Part shown: piece after piece, positions 55,913-64,000 of the stretch | How positions within the stretch are numbered: the stretch's first letter is position 1 | Layout: the number at the start of each line of letters is the position of its first letter | Assembly: GCF_014050525.1 (NCBI RefSeq) | Contig: NZ_JACGAG010000003.1 | Location: forward strand, 124,001-188,000 | Source of the DNA: Clostridium sp. cel8 | GTDB taxonomy: Bacteria; Bacillota; Clostridia; Clostridiales; Clostridiaceae | Direction: 5' to 3' | Length of the DNA stretch: 64,000 nucleotides | Position numbers and translations under genes: made by a program | The notes under the pieces: model-generated | Seen by the model: only the letters and a program-made list of their open reading frames with translations | Database searches by the model: none | What the model was told of the DNA's origin: nothing

Positions 55913-56791
55913 TTATGCTCTTGGGTGAAATTTTTTGTAAACTTCCGCAATTTTATTTTTCTTTACAATTGATTCATATATTTCAGTAGCAGACAAATCC
56001 TTATGTCCAAGAAGTTCTTGAACCGATCTTATATCTGCACCATTTTGTAGAAGGTGTACTGCAAATGAATGTCTAAGTGTAAATGCATTTATATTTTTAC
56101 CTATATTTGCTACTTTTGCGTAGTGCTTTACTATCTTCCAAAACCCCTGTCTACTCATCTGAACTCCTCTTAAGTTTAAAAATACAAAATCTAAATTATA
56201 TATATTTAATTTAGGTCTTATTTTAAGATACTCCTTTAAATATTTGACTGCTACAGATCCAATAGGTATTATTCTTTCCTTATTCTTAGAATTTTTACAC
56301 CTTATATAAGAAAGTTTCAAATTTACATTGTATATATTCAAATTCAAAAGTTCCATAACTTTCATTCCTGATGCATACATAACTTCAAGCATCGCCTTAT
56401 CTCTTATACCCTTATCTTTACTTGTATCAGGTGCTGAAAGCAACTTGTCAACTTCATCTACTGTAAGTATTTTAGGTATATTGTGCTTTACCTTAGGAAT
56501 ATCATAGTATAGAATTGGATTTTCATCTACAATACCCTTTAACATAAGATATTTATAAAAACTTCTTAGAGATACTATATTTCTAACTATAGATGAAACA
56601 GCTCTACCTTCTTTATGGAGATACTGAACATAGGCCATAACAGATACTACTTCTACATTTTCTATATCTTCATCTCTATTTCTTATAAAATCACAGAACT
56701 TAGTTATATCCCTAACATAGGCATCCAATGTATTTTTCGAAACATGCTTTTTTTGAAGTTCACGGATATAATCAGGTAAAAACTTATTCAA
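55913..56791 (-). CDS. XerD-like tyrosine recombinase with substituted catalytic residues
   Basis: Tyrosine recombinase family protein of about 292 residues with a normal N-terminal SAM-like core-binding domain ([15 protein letters not shown]) and catalytic fold. Of the six catalytic positions, Lys ([12 protein letters not shown]), Arg ([11 protein letters not shown]), His (LLGHKD) and Tyr (SATEIYESI) are present. The first Arg is Lys ([10 protein letters not shown], residue ~144; normally GLRxSEL), and the HxxR His is Phe (NAFTLRH, residue ~237; normally PHxLRH). TTG at 56791 is used, eight bases after GTGGTG; GTG at 56803 is possible. It sits where xerD lies in Bacillus, upstream of dacF, but deoB and pupG are absent between them. 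Confidence 0.85.
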   Translation of the reverse strand: MNKFLPDYIRELQKKHVSKNTLDAYVRDITKFCDFIRNRDEDIENVEVVSVMAYVQYLHKEGRAVSSIVRNIVSLRSFYKYLMLKGIVDENPILYYDIPKVKHNIPKILTVDEVDKLLSAPDTSKDKGIRDKAMLEVMYASGMKVMELLNLNIYNVNLKLSYIRCKNSKNKERIIPIGSVAVKYLKEYLKIRPKLNIYNLDFVFLNLRGVQMSRQGFWKIVKHYAKVANIGKNINAFTLRHSFAVHLLQNGADIRSVQELLGHKDLSATEIYESIVKKNKIAEVYKKFHPRA

Positions 56792-56817
56792 AAAAGTCAC
56801 CACACTTTAAAATTTAG

Positions 56818-57027
56818 CTAGAATTTTAAAAACTCCCTGACTACAATAATATAATTATATATTATAGTTAAGTCTTTATTAAACACATTGTATACAAATA
56901 GACTATTTTGATATACATGTGGCTTAATTATAAAATAGTATAACACATAATCCATAAACTTTGGCAAAAACAATCCAAATAAAACAAGTATCAAAAAACA
57001 CTTTAATATTACAAATAATAATTTCAT
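56818..57027 (-). CDS. Small membrane protein of unknown function
   Basis: A 69-residue protein I do not recognise. Residues ~3-22 (LLFVILKCFLILVLFGLFLP) form a membrane segment; the rest is aromatic and hydrophobic (YVLYYFIIKPHVYQNSLFVY), perhaps a second membrane-associated helix. ATG has GGGAG six bases upstream, which supports it as a real gene. It lies 20 bases after spoIIM and 26 before the xer-like gene in an evident operon. Codon use and base composition match its neighbours. Confidence 0.65.
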   Translation of the reverse strand: MKLLFVILKCFLILVLFGLFLPKFMDYVLYYFIIKPHVYQNSLFVYNVFNKDLTIIYNYIIVVREFLKF

Positions 57028-57047
57028 AAACTGCTCCCTAGTTACAA

Positions 57048-57683
57048 TTATATTATTACTGCTATTAACTTAATTATATTCGGAGTAACATACACTTCCA
57101 TAATAAGTCCAATACACATTACTATTATTACAAATATAAAAGTTATAGAATAGGAAGTCAATTTAATAAGTACATGATTTTTCCATTGGACATTTGATCT
57201 ATCTTTTAATATAGTAAGAGAAAACTCCATAGCCATAACAGATAAAAATATTATACAGGGTACATATATTATATTTTGAGGCAATATACCAAGTAAATCA
57301 AACCATATTCCATTAATTCCAAGTGAATTTATTACAAAACTAGATGAAAACCCAAGAGTAAATCCTTTAAGAATATCTATTACAAGTATTACAGGTGTTC
57401 CAATCATAGTAAGACCTAAAAACCACATAATTACAATCATTGGAATATTTATCTTCAAAGCTTCTACAAGTATGGATTTATAATCTATATTACCTGAATT
57501 TATAGAACTTTTAAAACTATTCAAATAGCTTAAAAGATCATTTTTTTCAAAGCCACCCATATACCTCACGCTATATACTCCAAGAACAATTCCTGTGCAA
57601 AAACACAACAAAGTTATTACATACAGCCAAAAATTATTCTGAATATGTTTATTTATTAAATTTGATATTTTGCTATCTTGCAT
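57048..57683 (-). CDS. spoIIM: Stage II sporulation protein M
   Basis: Membrane component of the SpoIIDMP engulfment machine that scaffolds peptidoglycan hydrolases SpoIID and SpoIIP. The 211-residue protein has about five hydrophobic helices (residues ~17-38, 82-105, 110-130, 140-160, 175-205) and the conserved GFTLGFSSSFVINSLG region. ATG follows AAAAGGGGGATGAGCC. Expressed in the mother cell in other species; a candidate sigma-E promoter lies at 57716-57744. Confidence 0.92.
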   Translation of the reverse strand: MQDSKISNLINKHIQNNFWLYVITLLCFCTGIVLGVYSVRYMGGFEKNDLLSYLNSFKSSINSGNIDYKSILVEALKINIPMIVIMWFLGLTMIGTPVILVIDILKGFTLGFSSSFVINSLGINGIWFDLLGILPQNIIYVPCIIFLSVMAMEFSLTILKDRSNVQWKNHVLIKLTSYSITFIFVIIVMCIGLIMEVYVTPNIIKLIAVII

Positions 57684-57715
57684 GGCTCATCCCCCTTTTG
57701 TTAATCTCTTTTCTA

Positions 57716-57744
57716 TATTTATGATAAACAAAAGAGTTATATAC
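57716..57744 (-). promoter_or_regulatory. Candidate sigma-E promoter of spoIIM
   Basis: On the minus strand GTATATA (-35-like, 57738-57744) is followed after 14 bases by CATAAATA (-10-like, 57716-57723); the sigma-E consensus is KMATATT-N14-CATACANT. The match is partial, but spacing and position (33 bases before the start codon) fit, and spoIIM is a known sigma-E gene. Confidence 0.4.
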
Positions 57745-57748
57745 CATT

Positions 57749-58276
57749 TTAGATAAACATAAACGTAAATGCACTTATAGTTTTTGCATCTACTATTTCA
57801 CCTGATTTTATCATTTCTTTTGCCTTATCTATCTTTATCTCTTTTAAATTTATAAATTCACCTTCATCTGCTATATCATCTCTTCCTTTAAATAGATCCT
57901 TTGCTTCATATATATATATTACTTCGTCACAAAATCCAGGACTTGTAACTACTTTACCTAAATATTTAAAACTTTTTGCTTTATAACCAGTTTCTTCCTC
58001 AAGTTCTCTCATACCACATACTTCAGGTTCTTCACCACTTTCTATTTTCCCTGCTGGTATTTCCAAAAGCATTTTTTCAAAAGGTTTTCTAAATTGTTCA
58101 ACAAATATCAATGTATCTTCATCTTTATATGTTAAAATTGCAACACCTCCAGGATGATTTACTATTTCTCTCTTTGACTTTTTTCCATCTGGCAAAAGAA
58201 CACTATGCATATTCAATTCAATAATTTTACCCTTATATATAAGTTTTTTATCTATAGTCTTTTCTTCAAAGTTCAT
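57749..58276 (-). CDS. Nudix hydrolase, ADP-ribose pyrophosphatase type
   Basis: NudF/YqkG-like enzyme of 175 residues cleaving ADP-ribose or similar dinucleotides. The Nudix box is complete: GKIESGEEPEVCGMRELEEE with the following TGY matches GX5EX7REUXEEXGU at residues ~79-101. The fold also has VNHPGGVAILTY and FVEQFRKPF ahead of it. ATG follows GGAGGATACAGAAT. It is 66 bases upstream of spoIIM, which matches the yqkG-spoIIM-xerD order of other endospore formers. Confidence 0.92.
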   Translation of the reverse strand: MNFEEKTIDKKLIYKGKIIELNMHSVLLPDGKKSKREIVNHPGGVAILTYKDEDTLIFVEQFRKPFEKMLLEIPAGKIESGEEPEVCGMRELEEETGYKAKSFKYLGKVVTSPGFCDEVIYIYEAKDLFKGRDDIADEGEFINLKEIKIDKAKEMIKSGEIVDAKTISAFTFMFI

Positions 58277-58299
58277 ATTCTGTATCCTCCATTTTAATT

Positions 58300-58482
58300 T
58301 CAGTTTATCTGATCATTTATTTTCTTTATAACCTGCTTATAATACCTTATAATGCTTTTTAATTCATCCTCTCTTTCAGGATCATTTGACATCTTATATC
58401 TTAGTTCGTTAATTCTGCTTTTAATTAAGTTATTTATATTTTTAATCTCTTCTATTTCCAACTCTATTTTTACTTTGCTCAT
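58300..58482 (-). CDS. Small coiled-coil hypothetical protein
   Basis: A 60-residue, strongly helical, charged protein (KIELEIEEIKNINNLIKSRI, then REDELKSIIRYYKQVIKKI) with no Cys, His or Trp. It is predicted to form a helical hairpin or coiled coil. ATG has a run of five G eight bases upstream and it ends 23 bases before the Nudix gene, so it is likely translated and co-transcribed with it. No function can be offered. Confidence 0.65.
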   Translation of the reverse strand: MSKVKIELEIEEIKNINNLIKSRINELRYKMSNDPEREDELKSIIRYYKQVIKKINDQIN

Positions 58483-58653
58483 TTATATAACCCCCTATCT
58501 CAATAATTTTAAATATATTTCTACATTTATTTTTATTATTCAAATATTTTCTATTTAATAAATTGTAGCAAAAATATCGATATAATAAAAGTGAAAATAA
58601 TAAAAAAGTACATTAATAATTGCTAAACTGAGTAAAAGATTTATTTTTTAAGC

Positions 58654-58718
58654 AAAAGAGCCGCCGCACTAAATTTTTAGTTCGACAGCTCATAAATAAT
58701 GAATATATTCATTATTTA
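58654..58718 (-). terminator. Tandem palindrome and intrinsic terminator after spo0A
   Basis: First reached after the spo0A stop is a perfect 26-base AT palindrome (58693-58718, taaataatgaata/tattcattattta). Directly after it is a stronger hairpin (58658-58691) whose outer nine base pairs are GAGCUGUCG with CGGCGGCUC, followed by TTTTGCTT. The second is a standard terminator; the first may be an extra RNA element. Confidence 0.82.
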
Positions 58719-58741
58719 TTGATTATTGGAAAATAGACCAT

Positions 58742-59560
58742 TTAACTTACTTTATTTTTAAGTCTAAGTTTATCTGCAACCATCGCTATGAATTCTGAAT
58801 TCGTTGGTTTACCTTTATCATTATGTACGGTATAACCAAATATCTTATTTATAATATCTACTTGTCCTCTTGACCAAGCTACTTCTATGGCATGTCTTAT
58901 AGCTCTTTCAACTCTACTTGCAGTAGTATTATACTTTTTTGCTATAGAAGGATATAATTCTTTTGTAACTGCAGATAAAAGTTCCATATTATTAACTACC
59001 ATAGTTATAGCTTCTCTAAGATATATATATCCCTTTATATGAGCTGGCACTCCTATTTCATGGATTATATTAGTAATTTCCTGTTCCAAATTATTGGGAT
59101 TATTATCAAATTCTCTTATACCAATATTATTTGTAATGAATGAACTTCTTCTTTTAACTTCACTGCTGTCAGTTATTACATTATTAAACATTTGTCTTAT
59201 TCTTTTTGCAAATACATCCATATCAAATGGTTTTACTACATAATAATCTGCACCAAGGTTTATTGCTCTCTGTGTAATTTTATCTTGTCCAACTGCTGAA
59301 AGTACAATTATTCTTGGCATCGGATCAATATCCATATTATTAAGCCTCTCTAAAACCCCAAGTCCATCAAGATGAGGCATAATTATATCAAGTACCACTA
59401 AATCAGGTTTTTTCTCTTTTATCAAATCCAAAGCTTCGAGCCCATCTTTTGCAGTCCCTGTAACTATAATATCTCTCTGACTTAATAAATAATCATTGAG
59501 TATATTACAAAATTCCTTATTATCATCTGCAATAACTACACTTATTTTTGATTCTTCCAT
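58742..59560 (-). CDS. spo0A: Sporulation master regulator Spo0A
   Basis: Response regulator that commits the cell to sporulation and, in clostridia, solvent formation. Receiver domain: acidic pair in VVIADDNKE, phosphoacceptor Asp in [13 protein letters not shown] (~residue 55), Lys in YYVVKPFD. The DNA-binding domain has the recognition helix [19 protein letters not shown] and [19 protein letters not shown]. Length 272 residues. The frame begins 11 codons earlier, but ATG at 59560 follows AAGGGGAGTAGAGTTT. A sigma-H promoter with an overlapping 0A box lies 49 bases upstream. spoIVB is the gene before it. Confidence 0.98.
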   Translation of the reverse strand: MEESKISVVIADDNKEFCNILNDYLLSQRDIIVTGTAKDGLEALDLIKEKKPDLVVLDIIMPHLDGLGVLERLNNMDIDPMPRIIVLSAVGQDKITQRAINLGADYYVVKPFDMDVFAKRIRQMFNNVITDSSEVKRRSSFITNNIGIREFDNNPNNLEQEITNIIHEIGVPAHIKGYIYLREAITMVVNNMELLSAVTKELYPSIAKKYNTTASRVERAIRHAIEVAWSRGQVDIINKIFGYTVHNDKGKPTNSEFIAMVADKLRLKNKVS

Positions 59561-59608
59561 AAACTCTACTCCCCTTTTACTAATAAGTTCCATAAGTTAA
59601 CAATTATC

Positions 59609-59637
59609 TAATTCGACAAAGAAGTTTCAATTCCTGC
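59609..59637 (-). promoter_or_regulatory. Sigma-H promoter and 0A box of spo0A
   Basis: On the minus strand GCAGGAATT (59629-59637) and GTCGAATTA (59609-59617) are separated by 11 bases. They fit the sigma-H consensus RNAGGAWWW-N11/12-RNNGAATWW at every defined position. A perfect 0A box TGTCGAA (59612-59618) overlaps the -10, so Spo0A-P could bind its own promoter. Confidence 0.85.
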
Positions 59638-59760
59638 TATAAAAAAAACTTTTTACTATATTTATACTAATATAGATATTACAGTATGATTATAATTTCT
59701 ATATTCTGCAATATCTATATAGTATATTAATATTTTATTAAATCATAGCTAAAAGTATAT

Positions 59761-60981
59761 TTATTTACTATTATTGTTGAATAAATTTGCATCATTCAAC
59801 ATCCATTCTATATAAATTCCATAACCTATATCAGGTTTATTCACAAGGACATGCGTTACTGCTCCTACTATTTTTCCATTTTGAATTATAGGGCTTCCAC
59901 TCATACCTTGAACTATTCCTCCAGTTTTTTCAAGTAATCTTTTATCTGTTACTTTTATAACCATGCTTTTAGAATCTGGTTTATCTTGCTGAAGAAGTTT
60001 CTTAATCTCTATATCGTATTCTTTTACTCCATCTTTATCTATAGTAGTTAATATTTTTGCAGGTCCTTCTTTTATCTCACTTCTAAGTCCTATTTTCATA
60101 GGAGGAAAACCTTTTGTTTCTAGTTCTTCTTTTCCCTTTCCAAATACACCACATTCAGTATTTTTATATATATTTCCAAGCACATAATCTTCATTTACAA
60201 ATATTCCTTTCAATTCCCCCGGATTACCCTTGACACCCTTTCTTACGGATACAATAGAAGATGAAACAACTTCTCCAGAATTAACATTTAATATAGTTCC
60301 AGTATCAATATCAGTTATAGGGTGACCTAATGCTGCAAACGTGTTACTTTGGTTATCATAAAAAGTTAAGGTACCAACACCTGCCGTTGAATCTCTTATC
60401 CAAAGTCCTATTTTATAATTATTGTCTTCAGAACTCATTACAGGTTTAACATTTTTCTCTATATATTTTCCCTTATGGTTTATTAGCAATTTAATATCTT
60501 TTCCTTCACTTCTATTTATCTCTTCTTTAGTTTCTTCAGCTCCATTTACATTAACATCATTTATTTTTAATATATCATCACCTATTTCTATTCCAGCTTT
60601 AGCAGCAGGACTTATTACCCTACCACTATTTGTAATAACATCTGAAAGTGCAATTACCAATACTCCTGTGGTGTTCAACTTTACACCTATTGGTTTCCCA
60701 CCTGGATATACAACCATATTATTTTTCACTGGTTTTACGGATACAGAACGTAAAGGCAAAACACCTAATAAATTTATACTAGCAACATTAGTTGTATTTT
60801 TACTTTTGTCATCTTTTACTTTTAAAAACACATTTTGTTTTGTACCTTGATTTATATTTTGATCTTCCCTTAAAAATATAATTGTAGGTATATTCTTAAA
60901 TTCATAACAACTTAATAACATAATAAAAAACAGGATAGGGATTAAAATATAACACAACATATTTCTAAAACTTTTTCTCAT
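59761..60981 (-). CDS. spoIVB: SpoIVB serine peptidase
   Basis: Forespore-secreted protease that starts pro-sigma-K processing by cleaving SpoIVFA. The 406-residue protein has an N-terminal membrane anchor (LCYILIPILFFIMLLSC), a PDZ domain (AGIEIGDDILKINDVNV, residues ~135-190) and an S55 peptidase domain with the catalytic His in ALGHPITD and Ser in GMSGSPIIQNGKIVG. ATG follows AGACAGGAGGCAATAGAGC. A sigma-G-like -10 (CATAATA) lies upstream without a clear -35. It sits between recN and spo0A, the conserved order. Confidence 0.96.
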   Translation of the reverse strand: MRKSFRNMLCYILIPILFFIMLLSCYEFKNIPTIIFLREDQNINQGTKQNVFLKVKDDKSKNTTNVASINLLGVLPLRSVSVKPVKNNMVVYPGGKPIGVKLNTTGVLVIALSDVITNSGRVISPAAKAGIEIGDDILKINDVNVNGAEETKEEINRSEGKDIKLLINHKGKYIEKNVKPVMSSEDNNYKIGLWIRDSTAGVGTLTFYDNQSNTFAALGHPITDIDTGTILNVNSGEVVSSSIVSVRKGVKGNPGELKGIFVNEDYVLGNIYKNTECGVFGKGKEELETKGFPPMKIGLRSEIKEGPAKILTTIDKDGVKEYDIEIKKLLQQDKPDSKSMVIKVTDKRLLEKTGGIVQGMSGSPIIQNGKIVGAVTHVLVNKPDIGYGIYIEWMLNDANLFNNNSK

Positions 60982-61109
60982 GCTCTATTGCCTCCTGTCT
61001 GCATTACTTTTTCTACGTTTAAGTTACCCTTTTAAATATTTTATTATGCTATTAGATACTTTCATTTTAAGTAAATGTATTGATTTTTAATCTAATTTTT
61101 TGCAAAAAA

Positions 61110-61160
61110 ACTATGGATTGATTTAAAATATTATAATATTATTTTAAATCAATCCATAGT
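61110..61160 (-). terminator. Intrinsic terminator of recN
   Basis: Perfect 20-base arms (61110-61129 and 61141-61160) with an 11-base loop, followed on the minus strand by TTTTTTTG. Confidence 0.92.
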
Positions 61161-61187
61161 TTATATTCATATATAATCATTCAATTG

Positions 61188-62885
61188 TCATAGAATTTCC
61201 TTTTTCTTTGAATTTGCCATATTTATAAGTTCTCCAGCATGAGCCAGTGTTATTTTTGTAACATTTGAAGTACCAACCATCTTCGCCACTTCATACTGCT
61301 TTTCCTTCGCATTTAGCTTTCGTACTTTAGTATATGTTTTGTTGTTATGTACTTCTTTTAAAACTAAATAGTGGAAATCTGACATACAGGCTATTTGGGG
61401 AAGATGAGTAACGCAGAGCACTTGTCTTTTTCTAGATATTGCATACATCTTTTCAGCTACACGCTGTGCAACTCTTCCACTTATTCCTGTATCTATTTCA
61501 TCAAATATTACAGAAGGTATTTTATCTTTATCTACAAATACAGTTTTAAGTGCCAACATTATCCTTGAAAGTTCTCCTCCAGATACAATTTTTTCAAGTG
61601 GTTTAAGTGGCTCACCTGGATTTGTAGATATATAAAATTGAACTAAATCCATTCCATTTTTCATAAATTTATCTTGAAGTTCTACTTTTATTTTAAAAGT
61701 ACTCTTTTCCATACCTATAAAGTCAAGTTCTCTTTTTATGTCTTTTTCAAGCTTTTGTGCTACACTAGACCTAACTTTATGTATTTTAGCTGCCTTGTCT
61801 ATTAACTTTTTTTCAATTTCATTTTTATGTTTTTCTAATTCCTCGATTATGTGTTCACTATTTACTATTTCCTCATATTTATTTTCAATCTTATCTTTAT
61901 ATTCTAATATTTCCTTTATAGTACTCCCATATTTTTTCTTATATCTGCTAATTTCATATATTCTGCTATTTATTCTCTCCAATTCTCCTTCATCATAACT
62001 TATATTGTCCTTTAAATTTCTTATTTCATCTACTGCTTCTTCAATATTATAATAAGCATCTTGAATCAATTTATGTATATTTTTTATATCTTTAGATACT
62101 TCATAAATTGATTCAAGGTTAATTACTATATTGCCAAGTTCATCTTGTATTGATCTTTTACTTTCAAAACTACTACTTAAACTTTCATATGCACTATTTA
62201 AAATATTGCTTATCTTTTCGGAACTTGAGAGCACCTCAAATTTCTTCTTCAACTCAATTTCCTCTTTTTCACTTAAATTTGAAGAATTTATTTCATCTAT
62301 CTGATATTTTAGAAAATCTGCCATCTTTTTTCTATTTTCATCATTTCCAGAAAGCTCATTTATATTTGATTCTATATTCTTAAGCTCAATATAGTCTTCA
62401 TAGTAATTTTCAATTAATCTATGTAAAAATGCCTCACCATAATCGTCTAAATAACTGATATGGTTTTCCGGCAAAAGCAAATTTTGATTCTGATGTTGAC
62501 CATGTATATCCAAAATAGTTGAAGTTATATTTTTTAAATCTGAAAGCAATATTGATTTACCGTTTATTTTTGCAATACTTCTTCCAGATTGAAATGTTTC
62601 TCTACTTATTATAACAAGATCTTCTTCAAAATCTATGTCCTTCTGACTCAAAATTTCTCTTGTCTTTTCATTTTCAATAGTAAATACAGCTTCTACAAAT
62701 GTTTTTTTCTGTCCAGTTCTTATAAGATCTTTGTTGAATTTATTTCCAATTATATAATTTATAGCATCAATTAAAATGGATTTACCTGCACCTGTTTCAC
62801 CTGAAAGCACATTAAATCCTGAACTAAATGAAATTGTCAAATTTTCTATAAGTGCAAAATTTTTTATATTTAACTGAAGAAGCAT
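61188..62885 (-). CDS. recN: DNA repair protein RecN
   Basis: SMC-like ATPase for double-strand break repair, 565 residues. Walker A is LSGETGAGKSILIDAINY near residue 30; two coiled-coil stretches run through residues ~160-370; the ABC signature VSGGELSRIMLALK and Walker B SVIFDEIDTGISG follow, ending in the D-loop/H-loop region VTHLPQIA. ATG follows GGAGGTTTAATC. It starts 11 bases after argR, in the usual nadK-argR-recN order. Confidence 0.96.
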   Translation of the reverse strand: MLLQLNIKNFALIENLTISFSSGFNVLSGETGAGKSILIDAINYIIGNKFNKDLIRTGQKKTFVEAVFTIENEKTREILSQKDIDFEEDLVIISRETFQSGRSIAKINGKSILLSDLKNITSTILDIHGQHQNQNLLLPENHISYLDDYGEAFLHRLIENYYEDYIELKNIESNINELSGNDENRKKMADFLKYQIDEINSSNLSEKEEIELKKKFEVLSSSEKISNILNSAYESLSSSFESKRSIQDELGNIVINLESIYEVSKDIKNIHKLIQDAYYNIEEAVDEIRNLKDNISYDEGELERINSRIYEISRYKKKYGSTIKEILEYKDKIENKYEEIVNSEHIIEELEKHKNEIEKKLIDKAAKIHKVRSSVAQKLEKDIKRELDFIGMEKSTFKIKVELQDKFMKNGMDLVQFYISTNPGEPLKPLEKIVSGGELSRIMLALKTVFVDKDKIPSVIFDEIDTGISGRVAQRVAEKMYAISRKRQVLCVTHLPQIACMSDFHYLVLKEVHNNKTYTKVRKLNAKEKQYEVAKMVGTSNVTKITLAHAGELINMANSKKKEIL

Positions 62886-62896
62886 GATTAAACCTC

Positions 62897-63349
62897 CTAA
62901 GTAGAAATCATTTTCTTCATTTTTTTGGTTATATCTATAGCTTTTTCTTTATCTCGTGCCAAGACAAATATAGTGTTATCACCTGCTATAGTTCCTACAA
63001 TTCCTTTAAAGTTAAGTGAATCTATTGATTCTGCTGCTGCTTGTGCTGATCCTGGCATAGTCTTTATTACTATAAAATTATCTACATTTTCAACACTTGT
63101 AACAGTTTGCGAAAAAATAGCTGTAAGCTTATTTGGTAAAAACTTATTACTATTATTTATAGTTGCATACTTATATCTTCCATTTTCGGATAATACCTTT
63201 ATAAGTTTCAATTCCTTTATATCTCTTGATACAGTGGCTTGAGTCACATTCATTCCATCTTTTCTAAGCTCTTCTGCCAATTCTTCCTGTGTTTCCACAT
63301 CTTTTGAATTGATAATTTCAAGTATTTTGGTGTGTCTTGTCACCTTCAT
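62897..63349 (-). CDS. argR: Arginine repressor ArgR/AhrC
   Basis: Hexameric, arginine-responsive regulator of 150 residues. The N-terminal winged helix reads TQEELAEELRKDG and VTQATVSRDIKELKLIKV; the C-terminal arginine-binding domain has GIVGTIAGDNTIFVLARD. ATG at 63349 has GAAGGTGAG four bases upstream; the GTG five codons earlier is inside that site. It overlaps the 3' end of nadK by 32 bases. Confidence 0.95.
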   Translation of the reverse strand: MKVTRHTKILEIINSKDVETQEELAEELRKDGMNVTQATVSRDIKELKLIKVLSENGRYKYATINNSNKFLPNKLTAIFSQTVTSVENVDNFIVIKTMPGSAQAAAESIDSLNFKGIVGTIAGDNTIFVLARDKEKAIDITKKMKKMIST

Positions 63350-64000
63350 ATATCTCACCTTCACATTCCTTCATACCAGAAGTAATTTTGTCCCTAAGTG
63401 TTTTTAAAAAGGAACTGTTATCAAATTTAATCAATTTTCTCTTGTACATTGATTTATCTATGTTTATAGATATTGGTCCATTTATTTTTATCCATTTCTG
63501 TCCATCAACAGACAAAAATGCATTTTCATTATTTTTTCTCATATTTATAGTTATATGACTACTATTATTAAGTACAATAGTTCTAGCAGTTAAAAACTGA
63601 GAATACATTGGGGTTATACAAAAGGCATCTAAATTTGAATGTATTATAGGACCACCTGCAGATAAATTATATGCAGTAGATCCAGTAGAAGTAGAAATAA
63701 TTATACCATCTCCACTAAAAGTATTGTAAAATTCATTATCTATGAATATATCATATCTTTCAATTCTATTTCTAATACCCTTATATAATATTACATCATT
63801 CAATCCATCATAAGACCTTACTGCATTTCCATCATGAAAACTACAATGTATCATAGTTCTGTCTTCAATTGTATAATCTCCTTTGAATAGTTTTCTAAGT
63901 GCTGTTTCTATACTATTTATCTCAACTTGTGCTAAAAATCCAAGATGTCCTATATTTACTCCAAGTATAGGAGTTTTTGATTGAACTATATTTCCTGAAG
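63318..64000 (-). CDS. nadK: NAD kinase, 5' end outside window
   Basis: ATP-NAD kinase producing NADP. About 226 C-terminal residues are visible; the frame is open to the window edge. Seen are PILGVNIGHLGFLAQVE close to the edge, GDGIIISTSTGSTAYNLSAG (NAD-binding) and SLDG-equivalent LSVDGQKWIKI. The catalytic GGDGT motif, normally upstream of the first of these, lies beyond base 64000. The internal Met at 63854 is not the start. It overlaps argR. Confidence 0.94.
   Translation of the reverse strand, partial: SGNIVQSKTPILGVNIGHLGFLAQVEINSIETALRKLFKGDYTIEDRTMIHCSFHDGNAVRSYDGLNDVILYKGIRNRIERYDIFIDNEFYNTFSGDGIIISTSTGSTAYNLSAGGPIIHSNLDAFCITPMYSQFLTARTIVLNNSSHITINMRKNNENAFLSVDGQKWIKINGPISINIDKSMYKRKLIKFDNSSFLKTLRDKITSGMKECEGEIYEGDKTHQNT

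Noticed and set aside
60982-61109. Sigma-G promoter upstream of spoIVB
   Set aside because: CATAATA fits the -10, but no GHATR-like -35 is found at 17-18 bases.
63318-63854. A 178-residue NAD kinase starting at internal Met 63854
   Set aside because: The frame stays open with NAD kinase sequence (GVNIGHLGFLAQV) to the window edge, so the gene is a 5'-truncated view rather than a short protein.

Overview
The window is a very AT-rich, gene-dense piece of chromosome from an endospore-forming anaerobe, almost certainly a Clostridium sensu stricto. The evidence is the sigma factors sigE, sigG and an uninterrupted sigK; spoIIGA, spoIIM, spoIVB and spo0A; an alanyl T-box leader; and the ftsA-ftsZ-spoIIGA-sigE-sigG block typical of sporulating Firmicutes. 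I cannot name the species. Nearly all genes lie on the minus strand, so the map reads right to left. Only a threonine/serine exporter pair, a lipoprotein and a DUF4397 protein lie on the plus strand. No tRNA, rRNA, prophage, transposase or CRISPR array was seen.

Layout. 1-2.9 kb: a two-component system (kinase cut by the left edge) behind pgeF. 3-9 kb: nrdR, a YlmC/YmxH protein, sigG, sigE, spoIIGA, ftsZ, ftsA. 9-12.5 kb: a GT2 glycosyltransferase, pilT and sigK. 12.6-19.1 kb: typA, mltG, a trmR-trhP tRNA wobble-uridine pair and a penicillin-binding protein. 19.3-25.8 kb: fur, rnjA and a YlbF-like gene, then alaS-ireB-ruvX led by an Ala T-box; a decayed yrzB (DUF1292) tail follows ruvX. 25.8-30 kb: AI-2E-type permease, PRC-barrel protein, Rrf2 regulator, PHP phosphatase, AEC carrier. 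30-38 kb: a complete histidine operon, hisZGDBHACFIE. 38-47 kb: iron alcohol dehydrogenase, degV, fused purL-purQ, a small SAF-like protein, a CcdA-thioredoxin fusion, glyA. 47-54.4 kb: exporter pair, CsoR/CstR-like repressor, HAD phosphatase, lipoprotein, DUF4397 protein, LUD protein, scpA, scpB, cca. 54.5-64 kb: dacF, a Xer-like recombinase with altered catalytic residues, spoIIM, a Nudix hydrolase, spo0A, spoIVB, recN, argR and nadK (cut by the right edge).

Most content is orthodox core genome. The structure that gene annotation does not explain is mainly: (1) two related intergenic elements made of in-register tandem 7-bp units, a conserved hairpin core and four inverted 7-bp units, one of them inside the his operon, plus a third, unrelated 7-bp array beside the glyA terminator; (2) a Xer-type recombinase in which two of six catalytic positions are changed (Arg to Lys, His to Phe); (3) the yrzB remnant fused to the end of ruvX; (4) a long RNA stem that buries the ribosome binding site of a small SAF-like gene; (5) a CsoR-family repressor whose metal-ligand His is Tyr. 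Regulatory sites that can be read directly include a near-perfect sigma-H promoter with an overlapping 0A box before spo0A, and a perfect sigma-A promoter before the alaS T-box.
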